A stretch of 64,000 bases of DNA from Pseudomonadota bacterium (GTDB taxonomy: Bacteria; Pseudomonadota; Alphaproteobacteria; Sphingomonadales; Sphingomonadaceae), in NCBI GenBank assembly GCA_023389105.1, contig JAEWEY010000005.1, positions 220,850-284,849 of the forward strand, read 5' to 3'. This document shows positions 53,345-61,605 of the stretch, piece by piece. The notes under the pieces were generated by a model, which had not been told where the DNA came from, did no database searches, and worked only from the letters and a program-made list of their open reading frames with translations. Numbering within the stretch: position 1 is the stretch's first letter; each line of letters begins with the position of its first letter. The position numbers were made by a program, and so were the translations under genes.

Positions 53345-53686
53345 ATGACGCTCAAAGCATTTGCTGCCGCAGGATTGCTGCTTGGTTCCACTGCCGCCGT
53401 CGCGGGTGAAATCACAGGGCCGCCACCGCGGACTAACGTACCGAGCGCGCCAGGGACGAGCATCAGCAATGGCAACTCCCGCTGCTCCTTCTCCGGCCTA
53501 AACGACACGCCTCAGGGAGCGGGGACACCCGGCAGCCCGGAATTCGATCCCGGCGGAATGGTTCAGTCCTATGGCTACTTCATGTCGCAGTTCGGTCTCT
53601 TCGATCCGAGCGATCCGCTCTACCGGGAAATTTTCGCCTTCCCGGCGCAGGGCTGCAACCCCACCCGCACTGGCGGTCGGCACTAG
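53345..53686 (+). CDS. Small secreted protein of unknown function
   Basis: A 113-residue protein with a clear signal peptide (MTLKAFAAAGLLLGSTAAVA, cleavage after AVAG). The mature part is Gly/Pro/Ser-rich, with two cysteines (SRCSF and QGCNP) that could form a disulfide. Motif FDPGGMVQSYGYFMSQFG is the most distinctive part. I do not recognise a family. GAGGGAAA precedes the ATG. Possible CtrA sites lie upstream; a tRNA gene follows on the other strand. Confidence 0.72.
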   Translation: MTLKAFAAAGLLLGSTAAVAGEITGPPPRTNVPSAPGTSISNGNSRCSFSGLNDTPQGAGTPGSPEFDPGGMVQSYGYFMSQFGLFDPSDPLYREIFAFPAQGCNPTRTGGRH

Positions 53687-53707
53687 CCAGCTGACTGACC
53701 CCTGGAC

Positions 53708-53783
53708 TGGCGCGCCCGGTAGGATTCGAACCTACGACCTCAAGCTTAGAAGGCTCGTGCTCTATCCAACTGAGCTACGGGCG
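53708..53783 (-). tRNA. tRNA-Arg (anticodon UCU), CCA encoded
   Basis: Read on the minus strand the gene begins GCGCCCGTAGCTCAG and ends CCGGGCGCG plus an encoded CCA. The acceptor stem GCGCCCG/CGGGCGC is perfect. The D-loop GCTCAGTTGGATAGAGC, the anticodon loop CTTCTAA (anticodon TCT) and the T-arm GTAGGTTCGAATCCTAC are canonical. It reads AGA/AGG, rare Arg codons in this GC-rich genome. No integrase or attachment-site repeat is seen beside it. Confidence 0.97.
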
Positions 53784-53804
53784 CGCGGTGACGACCAACT
53801 AGCT

Positions 53805-53841
53805 GCAATCGCCGCCGAACGAAACCGATCGGCGGCGATTG
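53805..53841. repeat. Perfect 12-bp inverted repeat upstream of the queuosine transporter
   Basis: CAATCGCCGCCG (53805-53816) and CGGCGGCGATTG (53830-53841) are perfect inverted copies with a 13-base spacer. It lies between divergent tRNA-Arg and the transporter gene, 30 bases before the latter's ATG. There is no T-tract. It could be a regulator-binding site or an RNA hairpin in the 5' leader. Confidence 0.6.
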
Positions 53842-53871
53842 ACGAGCCGTTAGTCCGCGCTACCTCTGCGC

Positions 53872-54615
53872 ATGATGGCGGGGGCTCATCTCAGGCATGT
53901 CGAAGCGCGGACACTGCATGGCGCGCACTTCCGCTATTTCGATTTTTTGATGGTGGCTTTCGTTGTCGTGCTACTGCTGTCGAACGTGATCGGCGCGGAG
54001 AAACGCTCGGTCATCGATGTGCGTGGGCTGGGCCTTTGGCCGTTCGGGGCCGGCATCCTCTTCTTCCCCATTTCCTATGTCATCGATGACGTCCTGACCG
54101 AGGTCTACGGCTTTGCCCGGGCCCGGCGGGCGTTGTGGGCCGGCTTCGCGGCGCTGCTGTTCATGGCCGTTATGGAATGGACGGTGGTTCATCTCCCGGT
54201 AGCCGAAGGCTGGACCGGCCAGGCGGCTTACGAGCGGGTATTCGGCGCTGGCTGGCGGATCATACTGGCGTCGATGACCGCCTTCTTCGTCGGGGATTTC
54301 CTCAATTCGGTCGTGCTGGCGAAGATGAAGATTTGGACCGATGGCAAACACCTTTGGACTCGAACGATTGGCAGCACCGTGGTCGGGGAGGGGGCGGACA
54401 GCCTTATCTTCTACCCATTGGCATTCTATGGAATGCCCGACTGGCCGGTCTCCGCGCTCGGCGCTGTCATGCTCAGTCAGTTCGTCCTGAAAGTAAGTTG
54501 GGAAGTTCTGCTGACGCCGGTCACTTACGCTGTGGTCGGGTGGCTGAAGCGGAAGGAAGGTGTCGACGTTTATGACGTGGGCACCAACTTCACCCCCTTC
54601 ACGGTCGAGGATTAG
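53872..54615 (+). CDS. yhhQ: Queuosine precursor transporter (YhhQ/VUT family)
   Basis: A 247-residue membrane protein with about six helices, importing preQ0/preQ1 for tRNA queuosine synthesis. SNVIGAEKRSVIDVRGLG, FPISYVIDDVLTEVYGFARA (the acidic DDVLTEVYG motif), FFVGDFLNSVVLAKMKIW and RTIGSTVVGEGADSLIFYP are the family signature. Length is typical. Two adjacent ATG codons (53872, 53875) could serve as start. No other queuosine genes are adjacent. Confidence 0.92.
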   Translation: MMAGAHLRHVEARTLHGAHFRYFDFLMVAFVVVLLLSNVIGAEKRSVIDVRGLGLWPFGAGILFFPISYVIDDVLTEVYGFARARRALWAGFAALLFMAVMEWTVVHLPVAEGWTGQAAYERVFGAGWRIILASMTAFFVGDFLNSVVLAKMKIWTDGKHLWTRTIGSTVVGEGADSLIFYPLAFYGMPDWPVSALGAVMLSQFVLKVSWEVLLTPVTYAVVGWLKRKEGVDVYDVGTNFTPFTVED

Positions 54616-54670
54616 GCGTTCACCAAGCGTTCAACGGACCGGACACAAGTCTGGTTCAAGGGGGTAAGAC

Positions 54671-54880
54671 ATGCGTGTTCTTCGAGTGGCGTTCGCACTT
54701 TCGGTAATGCTTGCTGCACCCGCCGCCCAGGCAGCGACGGTGATCGTGTTCGTCAACCCGATAACGCTCGACAAACACACCGAGGTCTTCAACACGCGCG
54801 GTCCCGACCGTTTCCTGATGTGCATGCAGCCGCCGGGCACCGCGGGCTGCACCGAACTTCCGATCCGCAAGCGCCGCTAG
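54671..54880 (+). CDS. Very small secreted protein
   Basis: A 69-residue protein with a signal peptide ([21 protein letters not shown]) and a mature part of about 48 residues containing two Cys ([16 protein letters not shown]) and a basic end (RKRR). AAGGGGGTAAGAC gives a strong ribosome site. I know of no family. Its stop overlaps the convergent purQ gene by four bases. Confidence 0.7.
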   Translation: MRVLRVAFALSVMLAAPAAQAATVIVFVNPITLDKHTEVFNTRGPDRFLMCMQPPGTAGCTELPIRKRR

Positions 54881-55545
54881 GCGTTCACGGTCTCCAGCAG
54901 GCCTTCAAACAGGCGGCGCCCATCGGTGCCGCCGTGCGCCGGCTCGATCACGCGTTCGGGGTGCGGCATGAGGCCGAGCACGTTGCCGGAATCGTTGAGG
55001 ATGCCTGCGATCTGCCGCGCTGAACCATTGACCTGGTCGAGGTAGCGAAAGGCCACGCGGCCTTCGCCTTCGAGGCGATCGAGCGTCGTTTCATCTGCCT
55101 GGTAGTTGCCGTCGTGGTGAGCGACCGGCAGCAGGATTTCCTCGTTCGCGTCGTATTGGGATGTGAACAGGCTCTGGCTGTTTTCGACGCGGAGCGGGAC
55201 AGGGCGGCAGACGAAGCGGAGCCGAGCGTTGCGCATGAGGGCGCCGGGGAGCAGGCCGGCTTCGGTCAGCACCTGAAAGCCGTTGCAGATGCCGATCACC
55301 GGCACGCCGCGGCCTGCGGCGTCCTTGACCGCCTGCATGACCGGCGAGCGCGCGGCCATGGCGCCGGAGCGGAGATAGTCGCCGTACGAGAAGCCGCCCG
55401 GCACGCCGATGAAATCGACGCCGTCGGGCAATTCCGTCTCGCGGTGCCACACGATCTCGGGCTTGCGGCCCGTCACCTGCTCCAGCGCTACCGCGAGGTC
55501 GCGGTCGCAATTAGAGCCGGGGAAGACGATGACCGCGGTCTTCAT
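54877..55545 (-). CDS. purQ: Phosphoribosylformylglycinamidine synthase, glutaminase subunit
   Basis: A 222-residue class I glutamine amidotransferase feeding ammonia to PurL for FGAM synthesis in purine biosynthesis. [17 protein letters not shown], the nucleophile loop [11 protein letters not shown] (Cys) and [14 protein letters not shown] with its His and Glu complete the triad. ATG 55545 was chosen since it overlaps the purS stop (ATGA). purL is not directly downstream; a small convergent gene lies there instead. Confidence 0.95.
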   Translation of the reverse strand: MKTAVIVFPGSNCDRDLAVALEQVTGRKPEIVWHRETELPDGVDFIGVPGGFSYGDYLRSGAMAARSPVMQAVKDAAGRGVPVIGICNGFQVLTEAGLLPGALMRNARLRFVCRPVPLRVENSQSLFTSQYDANEEILLPVAHHDGNYQADETTLDRLEGEGRVAFRYLDQVNGSARQIAGILNDSGNVLGLMPHPERVIEPAHGGTDGRRLFEGLLETVNA

Positions 55546-55787
55546 GCCGGAGCATTCTCCAACCGCTCGATGCGGAAATTCTCGATCACGGTATTGGCGA
55601 GAAGCTTGCGACACATGTCCTCGATGTCGCCGTCGCTGGTGCCGTCGGCCAGATCGAGCTCGATCAATTTGCCGGCGCGGACATCGTTGACGCCGCCGAA
55701 GCCGAGCCCCTCCAGCGCATGGTGGATGGCCTTGCCCTGGGGGTCGAGGACGCCGTTCTTGAGGGTGATGAAGACGCGGGCTTTCAT
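55542..55787 (-). CDS. purS: Phosphoribosylformylglycinamidine synthase subunit PurS
   Basis: An 81-residue structural subunit that bridges PurQ and small-type Pur[21 protein letters not shown] and [17 protein letters not shown] are diagnostic. Its stop codon overlaps the purQ start. The usual upstream partner purC is not adjacent; an acyl-CoA dehydrogenase gene lies 59 bases away on the same strand. Confidence 0.94.
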   Translation of the reverse strand: MKARVFITLKNGVLDPQGKAIHHALEGLGFGGVNDVRAGKLIELDLADGTSDGDIEDMCRKLLANTVIENFRIERLENAPA

Positions 55788-55846
55788 GGGCCTCCTATGG
55801 CTATCGCACCCGACCGGGGCAAGCTTTTGCCAGTTCTTCGCGTGGC

Positions 55847-56977
55847 TCAGTAGCCGCTGAGTTCGGCGACCCGGTTGCGATGGAAGTAAGCGTCACCGAA
55901 CAATTCGCCGAGGACGGCCTCACGCTTCATGTACAGGCCGATGTCATGCTCGTCGGTCATGCCGATGCCGCCGTGCATCTGGACGCCTTCGCGGACGGCG
56001 AGATTTGCCACGTCGGCAGCTTTGGCCTTGGCGACCGAGACAATCAGCTCGGCCTGATCGTCGCCATCGTCGATCAGTTTTGCGGCCTTGAGCGCGGCGG
56101 CGCGGGCAATCTCGATTTCCGAATAGAGGTGCGCGGCGCGGTGCTGGAGTGATTGGAATTCGCCGATCAGTCGGCCGAACTGTTTGCGCTGCCGCAGATA
56201 GTCGAGGGTCATAGTTGCAGACCCCGCCGCGACGCCTACCAGCTCCGCGGCAGCCCCGGCGCGGCCGGCAACGAGAGCGCGCTGCAGCGGCTGCCAGCCT
56301 CCGTCGACCTCGCCGATCACGGCGTCGGCATCGAGCTCGACCTTGTCGAACTTCAGGCGGGCGGCTTTGGAGCTGTCGACCAGTGCGACATTCTCGGTAT
56401 CCAATCCGGCGGCATCCTTGGGAACGGCGAAGAGCGTGAGGCCGTCCGTTTCGCCTGGAGACCCGCGCGTTCGTGCGACGGTGATGACCATGTCGGCCGA
56501 AGCGCCCTGGACGACGAATTGCTTGGCGCCGCTCAGGACGAAGCCGTTGCCCTGGCGCCGCGCTTCCATTGCGGTGCGCTCGGGCGTGTGGCGGCTGCCT
56601 TCGTCGATGGCGAGGGCCAGCACCGTCTCGCCGGAGAGGATGCCCGGAAACCATTGCTCCGCATGAGCGGTACCCTCGATGGCGCGGGCACCGACCACGG
56701 CGGTCGAGAGGAAGGGCGAGGGCGTCAGGTTCCTGCCGATTTCCTCGAGTACGAGGGCGCTTTCGGTCGCTCCGAGGCCAAGGCCGCCCTGCGCTTCGGG
56801 AATGCAGATGCCGGTGAGGCCGAGCTCGGCGAATTGCTTCCACAGGCCGTGGCCGAAGCCGTCCTTGCAATTGATTTCGCGCCAGTGGCGCAGCTGCTTT
56901 GCGATGGCTCCTTCGTCGGCCATGAACGCCGCTGCGGTCTCCTGCAGCATCTTCTGGTCGTCGGTCAGTAACGCCAT
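55847..56977 (-). CDS. Acyl-CoA dehydrogenase family protein (likely non-catalytic partner)
   Basis: A 376-residue FAD-dependent acyl-CoA dehydrogenase-fold protein. MALLTDDQKMLQETAAAFMA, GICIPEAQGGLGLGATESAL and the C-terminal MHGGIGMTDEHDIGLYMKR fit the fold, but the short C-terminus lacks the EGT catalytic-glutamate segment. The gene directly upstream on the same strand has it. Such adjacent pairs in steroid- or fatty-acid degraders form mixed tetramers. ATG 56977 starts four bases after the end of that partner. Confidence 0.87.
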   Translation of the reverse strand: MALLTDDQKMLQETAAAFMADEGAIAKQLRHWREINCKDGFGHGLWKQFAELGLTGICIPEAQGGLGLGATESALVLEEIGRNLTPSPFLSTAVVGARAIEGTAHAEQWFPGILSGETVLALAIDEGSRHTPERTAMEARRQGNGFVLSGAKQFVVQGASADMVITVARTRGSPGETDGLTLFAVPKDAAGLDTENVALVDSSKAARLKFDKVELDADAVIGEVDGGWQPLQRALVAGRAGAAAELVGVAAGSATMTLDYLRQRKQFGRLIGEFQSLQHRAAHLYSEIEIARAAALKAAKLIDDGDDQAELIVSVAKAKAADVANLAVREGVQMHGGIGMTDEHDIGLYMKREAVLGELFGDAYFHRNRVAELSGY

Positions 56978-56981
56978 CGTC

Positions 56982-58139
56982 TCAGGCTCCCGGCAGGCGG
57001 AGGATGTGCTTGGCGACGATGTTGAGCTGGATCTCACTCGTGCCGCCTTCGATCGAATTGCCCTTGCTGCGAAGCCAGTCGCGCGGTGTGCGGCCCTTGC
57101 GGGAACGCTCGCTTTCCCACTCCAGGGCGTCGCTGCCGCCGACGGCCATCGCCAGTTCGTTGCGGCGCTTGTTAAGTTCAGTGCCGGCATACTTCATCAT
57201 GCTGGGCGAGGCGGGGTGGGCTTCGCCGGCCTTCCACATGGCGGCGAAGCGTTCGCTCATCGCCGCGAAGGCGAGCGCATCGACGTCGAACGCGGCGATC
57301 TCTGCGCGAAGGAGAGGGTCGGCCGGTTTCATGACCGGCCCGAGCGTGACGCTCTTGCCGCCGTTGCCGAGCCCCATGCCGGCGATCATCTCGCGTTCGT
57401 GGCCGAGCAGATATTTGGCGACGTCCCAGCCCTTGTTTACCTCGCCGACGATCTGCGTCTTGGGCACCTCCACGTCGTCGAAGAAGGTTTCGCAGAAGGG
57501 CGAGGAGCCGCTGATCAGCAGGATCGGCTTGGTCGAGACGCCCGGCGATTGCATGTCGAACAGCAGGAAGCTGATGCCGCCTTGCTTGGACTCGGTCGAA
57601 GTGCGGACGAGGCAGAAGATCCAGTCGGCCTTGTCGGCGTAGCTGGTCCACACCTTCTGCCCGTTGACGACCCAGTGGTCGCCCTGGTCCTCGGCCTTGG
57701 TCTGCAGGCCTGCGAGATCCGACCCGGCGCCAGGTTCCGAATAGCCCTGGCACCAGCGGATTTCGCCGCGGGCGATCTGGCCGAGATAACGCTTTTTCTG
57801 CTCCTCGGTGCCGAACTTCAGCAATGCCGGCCCGAGCATCGAGATGCCAAAACTGGTGAGCGGTGGACGTGCGCCAATCCGCGCCATCTCCTGCTTGAGG
57901 ATCCGCGTCTCCTCCGGGGACAGGCCGCCGCCGCCATATTCCTTTGGCCAATCAGGAACGGTCCAGCCGCGCTCGGCCATGACCTGCAACCATTGGCGCT
58001 GCGCGTCCGAGGCGAAAGTCCAGTTGCGGCCGCCCCAGCAGACGTCGTCTTCCGAGCGAAGCGGCTGTCGCATCTCAGGCGGACAATTGGCCTCAAGCCA
58101 GTCGCGCGTTTCGGTCCGGAAATTTTCGAGATCGATCAT
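56982..58139 (-). CDS. Acyl-CoA dehydrogenase, catalytic partner
   Basis: A 385-residue FAD-dependent acyl-CoA dehydrogenase. WCQGYSEPGAGSDLAGLQTK is the FAD/substrate segment, and SIEGGTSEIQLNIVAKHIL near the end carries the catalytic glutamate in the EGGT motif. VPDWPKEYGGGGLSPEETRI is another family mark. It precedes the smaller partner gene by four bases. The substrate is unknown; pairs like this often act on unusual acyl chains. Confidence 0.9.
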   Translation of the reverse strand: MIDLENFRTETRDWLEANCPPEMRQPLRSEDDVCWGGRNWTFASDAQRQWLQVMAERGWTVPDWPKEYGGGGLSPEETRILKQEMARIGARPPLTSFGISMLGPALLKFGTEEQKKRYLGQIARGEIRWCQGYSEPGAGSDLAGLQTKAEDQGDHWVVNGQKVWTSYADKADWIFCLVRTSTESKQGGISFLLFDMQSPGVSTKPILLISGSSPFCETFFDDVEVPKTQIVGEVNKGWDVAKYLLGHEREMIAGMGLGNGGKSVTLGPVMKPADPLLRAEIAAFDVDALAFAAMSERFAAMWKAGEAHPASPSMMKYAGTELNKRRNELAMAVGGSDALEWESERSRKGRTPRDWLRSKGNSIEGGTSEIQLNIVAKHILRLPGA

Positions 58140-58342
58140 CAGTCGCTCCGCGCAGATCGAGAGATTGTCGCCCTCGAACGAGTGAAAACGGGGGGTCCTC
58201 TACTTCCTCCACTTTGTCATCTTTGCCGGCCGGCCAGGGCAAGGTGAAAAGACGCTGGAACAACCAAGCACATGGCCGGTGAATAGGAAAGAGTTTCGAT
58301 TTGCTACGTTGAATAAGCGGGCCGTGCGCCCACATCCCGATA

Positions 58343-59350
58343 ATGCTCAACATTCCCCTGTCCGTCCTCGACCTGTCGCCGGTTCCGGAGGGCAGCGACC
58401 CGGGGAGATCGCTCCGCAACTCCGCCGATCTGGCTCGGCATGCGGAACAGTTGGGTTACCGGCGCTTCTGGATGGCCGAGCATCATTCCATGCCGGGGAT
58501 CGCGAGTGCGGCGACGGCGGTGGCGCTGAGCTACGTCGGATCGCAGACTTCGACCATCCGCATCGGGGCGGGCGGGATCATGCTGCCCAACCATGCGCCG
58601 CTGATCATCGCTGAGCAATTCGGGACGCTGGAGTCGCTCTATCCCGGTCGCGTCGATCTCGGTCTGGGGCGGGCGCCGGGCACCGACCAGGCCGCGGCTT
58701 ACGCGATGCGGCGCAACCTGTCGTCGGACGCCGACCAGTTCCCGCAAGATGTGGTCGAGTTGATGCGATACTTCCGCGGCGAGAATGGCCGGGTGCGCGC
58801 CATTCCCGGCGAAGGTCTGAGCATTCCGCTGTGGATCCTGGGATCGAGCCTGTTCGGCGCGCAGCTCGCGGCGGCGCTTGGCCTGCCTTATGCCTTCGCC
58901 TCGCACTTCGCGCCGCAGATGATGATGGAGGCGATCAAGGTCTATCGCGAGCGCTTCGAGCCGTCCGAGCAGCTGGCCGAGCCGTACGTGATGCTCGGCT
59001 TCAACGCGATCGTCGCCGACAGCGATGAGGACGCGGAATTGCTGGCTACATCGGTGCAGCAGGCGTTCGTGGCGTTGCGCACCGGTCATCCAATCCAGCT
59101 CCCGCCGCCGAAGCAGGGTTACACCGACGAGCTGCCGCTCGAAGCGCGCGCGATCCTGCGCTCGGTTCTCTCGGTCTCGGCGATTGGTAGCCCGGAAACC
59201 GCACGGCGGCAGGTCGAGGAATTCGTCGAGCGTACCAAGCCCGACGAGTTGATGGTGACCGCGCAGGTCTTCGATCATCAGGCGCGGTTGCGCTCGTACG
59301 AATTGCTCATGCAGGCTGTGAAGCAGCCTGCCGCTGAACCCGCTCAGTAG
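58343..59350 (+). CDS. Luciferase-like (LLM) FMN-dependent monooxygenase
   Basis: A 335-residue TIM-barrel protein of the single-component LLM group. [39 protein letters not shown] and [18 protein letters not shown] are hallmarks of the MsnO8/YhbW-like branch, which uses FMNH2. Substrate is unknown. The gene is divergent from the acyl-CoA dehydrogenase pair across a 203-base gap in which I see no clear operator. It is followed after nine bases by an old yellow enzyme gene, so both flavin enzymes probably share a transcript. Confidence 0.87.
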   Translation: MLNIPLSVLDLSPVPEGSDPGRSLRNSADLARHAEQLGYRRFWMAEHHSMPGIASAATAVALSYVGSQTSTIRIGAGGIMLPNHAPLIIAEQFGTLESLYPGRVDLGLGRAPGTDQAAAYAMRRNLSSDADQFPQDVVELMRYFRGENGRVRAIPGEGLSIPLWILGSSLFGAQLAAALGLPYAFASHFAPQMMMEAIKVYRERFEPSEQLAEPYVMLGFNAIVADSDEDAELLATSVQQAFVALRTGHPIQLPPPKQGYTDELPLEARAILRSVLSVSAIGSPETARRQVEEFVERTKPDELMVTAQVFDHQARLRSYELLMQAVKQPAAEPAQ

Positions 59351-59359
59351 GAGTTTCCT

Positions 59360-60463
59360 TTGTCCGCATTGTTCAGCCCGCTGGAGGTCGGCGGCCTCAA
59401 GCTCGCCAACCGCATCGTGATCGCGCCGATGTGCCAATATTCGGCCGAGGATGGGTCGATGACCGACTGGCACACGATCCACCTTGGCCATCTGGCATTG
59501 TCCGGCGCGGCGCTGCTGACGATCGAGGCGACGGCCGTCACGCCCGAGGGACGCATCAGCTATGGGGATACGGGCTTGTGGTCCGACGCCAACGAAGAAG
59601 CGATGGCGCGGGTGCTGGCGAGCGTGCGTCGCTGGTCGGACATGCCGATCACCATCCAGCTCGGTCATGCCGGGCGCAAGGCGTCGACCGACAAGCCTTG
59701 GTTCGGGGGCAAGCAGATCGCGCCGGACCATGAACATGGCTGGAAGACCGAGGCACCGTCCGCGCTGCCGTTCGAAGCGGGAGAGAATCCGCCGGTGGCG
59801 CTGGACCGGGCCGGGCTGGACCGCATCCGCCAGGCGTTTGCCGATGCGGCGGTACGGGCCGGGAGGCTGGGGCTGGCGGCGGTGCAGTTGCACGGCGCGC
59901 ACGGCTATCTGCTGCACCAGTTTCTCTCGCCGCTCTCCAACCAGCGCACCGACGAATATGGCGACAGCCTGGAGAACCGGATGCGGTTCCCGCTGGAGGT
60001 ATTCAACGCGGTGCGCGCAGCATTCCCGGCGGACCGGCCGGTGACGATGCGCGTGTCCGCGACAGACTGGGTCGAGGGCGGCTGGGACATCGCGCAGACG
60101 ATCGAATTTGCGCGGGCGCTGGAAGCGCGCGGGTGCGCCGCGATCCACGTGTCGAGCGGCGGGCTCGATCCGCGCCAGAAAATTCCTGTCGGGCCGAGCT
60201 ACCAGGTGCCGCTGGCGCGCGCGGTGAAGCAGGCGGTGAACATGCCGGTCGTCGCGGTCGGGCTGATCACCGATTACGAGCAGGCGGAGGCGATCGTCGG
60301 CACCGGCGATGCAGACATGGTCGCGCTGGCGCGGGGCATGCTCTATGATCCGCGTTGGCCCTGGCACGCCGCCGCGCATCTTGGCGCGAAGGTGCAGGCG
60401 CCGCCGCAATATCACCGCGCGACGCCGCGCGGCCGCCGCGACTTGTTCGACTGGGGTGAGTAA
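59360..60463 (+). CDS. Old yellow enzyme (NADH:flavin oxidoreductase, YqjM-like)
   Basis: A 367-residue ene-reductase of the thermophilic-like/YqjM class. IVIAPMCQYSAEDGSMTDWH includes the regulatory Cys, HGAHGYLLHQFLSPLSNQRT the substrate-binding His pair with Tyr nearby, and the FMN phosphate site lies in VAVGLITDYEQAE and GTGDADMVALARGML. It reduces activated double bonds with NADPH. The start is TTG with AGGAG eight bases upstream. It is convergent with the histidine kinase, whose stop lies directly after it. Confidence 0.92.
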   Translation: MSALFSPLEVGGLKLANRIVIAPMCQYSAEDGSMTDWHTIHLGHLALSGAALLTIEATAVTPEGRISYGDTGLWSDANEEAMARVLASVRRWSDMPITIQLGHAGRKASTDKPWFGGKQIAPDHEHGWKTEAPSALPFEAGENPPVALDRAGLDRIRQAFADAAVRAGRLGLAAVQLHGAHGYLLHQFLSPLSNQRTDEYGDSLENRMRFPLEVFNAVRAAFPADRPVTMRVSATDWVEGGWDIAQTIEFARALEARGCAAIHVSSGGLDPRQKIPVGPSYQVPLARAVKQAVNMPVVAVGLITDYEQAEAIVGTGDADMVALARGMLYDPRWPWHAAAHLGAKVQAPPQYHRATPRGRRDLFDWGE

Positions 60464-61456
60464 TCAACCCGGGTCGATGACGTTGGCGGCGGGCGCGTCG
60501 ATCCGGACTCGCAAGCCGTCTGGTGCGAAGTCAAGCGCAGACGTGCCACCCAGCCGCGAGGCCAGGTACTGGCGAATGATCCGCGAACCGAAGCCCGTCC
60601 GTTCTGGGGGCGACGCGATCCGGCAACCTGTTTCCGCCCAGCAGATCTGAAACCGCTCGCCCTCGTCTTCCCATGAGACGCGGAGGCGGCCGGCTGGCTG
60701 GCTGAACGCGCCATATTTGAGGGCATTGGTGGCGAGTTCGTGGATGGCGAGGCGGAGGGGCATGACCGCCTCAGCCTGGAGCAGGACGTCGGGCCCTTCG
60801 ACCGTTGCGCGTCCTGCTTCGGGCGGATCAAAGGGCGCCAGCGCATGCTCGATCATCTCGCGGAGGGCGACCGGCTTGGCTTCGACATGGCTGGCGAGGC
60901 CGTGGACATCGGCGAGCGCCGCGACCCGCGCGTCGAATTTCTGCCAGCCGTCCTGCACCGGTGCGTCAGGACGGAAGCTCTGGCGGGCGATGGACCCGAT
61001 TACCGTCAGCATGTTGCGGATGCGATGCCGTAACTCGCCGGAGAGGACTCGGTGATCTTCGATGGCGATGGCCGAGCGGATCGCCAGCGCGCGGACGACG
61101 ACGCAGACGAGGATGACGAGCAACGCATCGACCAGCGAGCCGACGATCAACACCGCCTCGGTGCGATCGAGCGCGAAGGTCATCGGCTTGCCGACGTAGA
61201 CGAACCAATCGACCAAGATTGCGACGATGAGGGCGAGCAGCGCGACCGACCCGCCCAGTGTCAGTGCCAGGACGAGGATCATCGGCACCAGCCACAGTAC
61301 AAATTTGTCGCTGCCAATGACGGGCGTCATGGCGGCTTGCACCGATAGCGCGATGGCGGCCGCGGCGAGGGCCAGAATGATGCGGAGAAACAGCGAACGG
61401 CGCTTAAGCAGGAAGGCGTGTGAGGCTTCGAGCGCGCGATTATCGATTGTACGCAT
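60464..61456 (-). CDS. Membrane-bound HWE/HisKA_2-type histidine kinase
   Basis: A 330-residue sensor kinase. Four or more hydrophobic helices (residues about 22-130) form the membrane part. The phosphorylation helix holds SGELRHRIRNMLTVIGSIAR, and the ATP domain has HELATNALKYGAFS and TGFGSRIIRQYLASRLGG. The LRHRIRN motif and a short ATP lid place it in the HWE/HisKA_2 group, often linked to general stress response or light signalling in Alphaproteobacteria. No response regulator is adjacent. ATG 61456 was chosen for its AGGA ribosome site. Confidence 0.88.
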   Translation of the reverse strand: MRTIDNRALEASHAFLLKRRSLFLRIILALAAAAIALSVQAAMTPVIGSDKFVLWLVPMILVLALTLGGSVALLALIVAILVDWFVYVGKPMTFALDRTEAVLIVGSLVDALLVILVCVVVRALAIRSAIAIEDHRVLSGELRHRIRNMLTVIGSIARQSFRPDAPVQDGWQKFDARVAALADVHGLASHVEAKPVALREMIEHALAPFDPPEAGRATVEGPDVLLQAEAVMPLRLAIHELATNALKYGAFSQPAGRLRVSWEDEGERFQICWAETGCRIASPPERTGFGSRIIRQYLASRLGGTSALDFAPDGLRVRIDAPAANVIDPG

Positions 61457-61605
61457 GATCTTCCTGCCGGACGACGGCTGTTTCGGCGCGCGCGCATGAA
61501 CGGCAAGTGGACGCGCCATGACGACGCCCTGGCTGGGTGCTGCCCGCGCGGACTTGCAAGGGTGTCAGCAGCGCATTAGCCCGCGCCCACAGGAGACCCG
61601 CCATC

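Noticed and set aside
53690..53860. Integrated element next to tRNA-Arg
   Set aside because: No integrase, no repeated tRNA 3' end and normal composition around it.
53784..53871. preQ1 riboswitch before yhhQ
   Set aside because: The inverted repeat arms are too long and the known short preQ1 pseudoknot pattern is not visible.
58304..60415. Long minus-strand open frame (703 residues) across the LLM and old yellow enzyme genes
   Set aside because: Antisense shadow of two recognised flavoenzymes; no domain or ribosome site visible.
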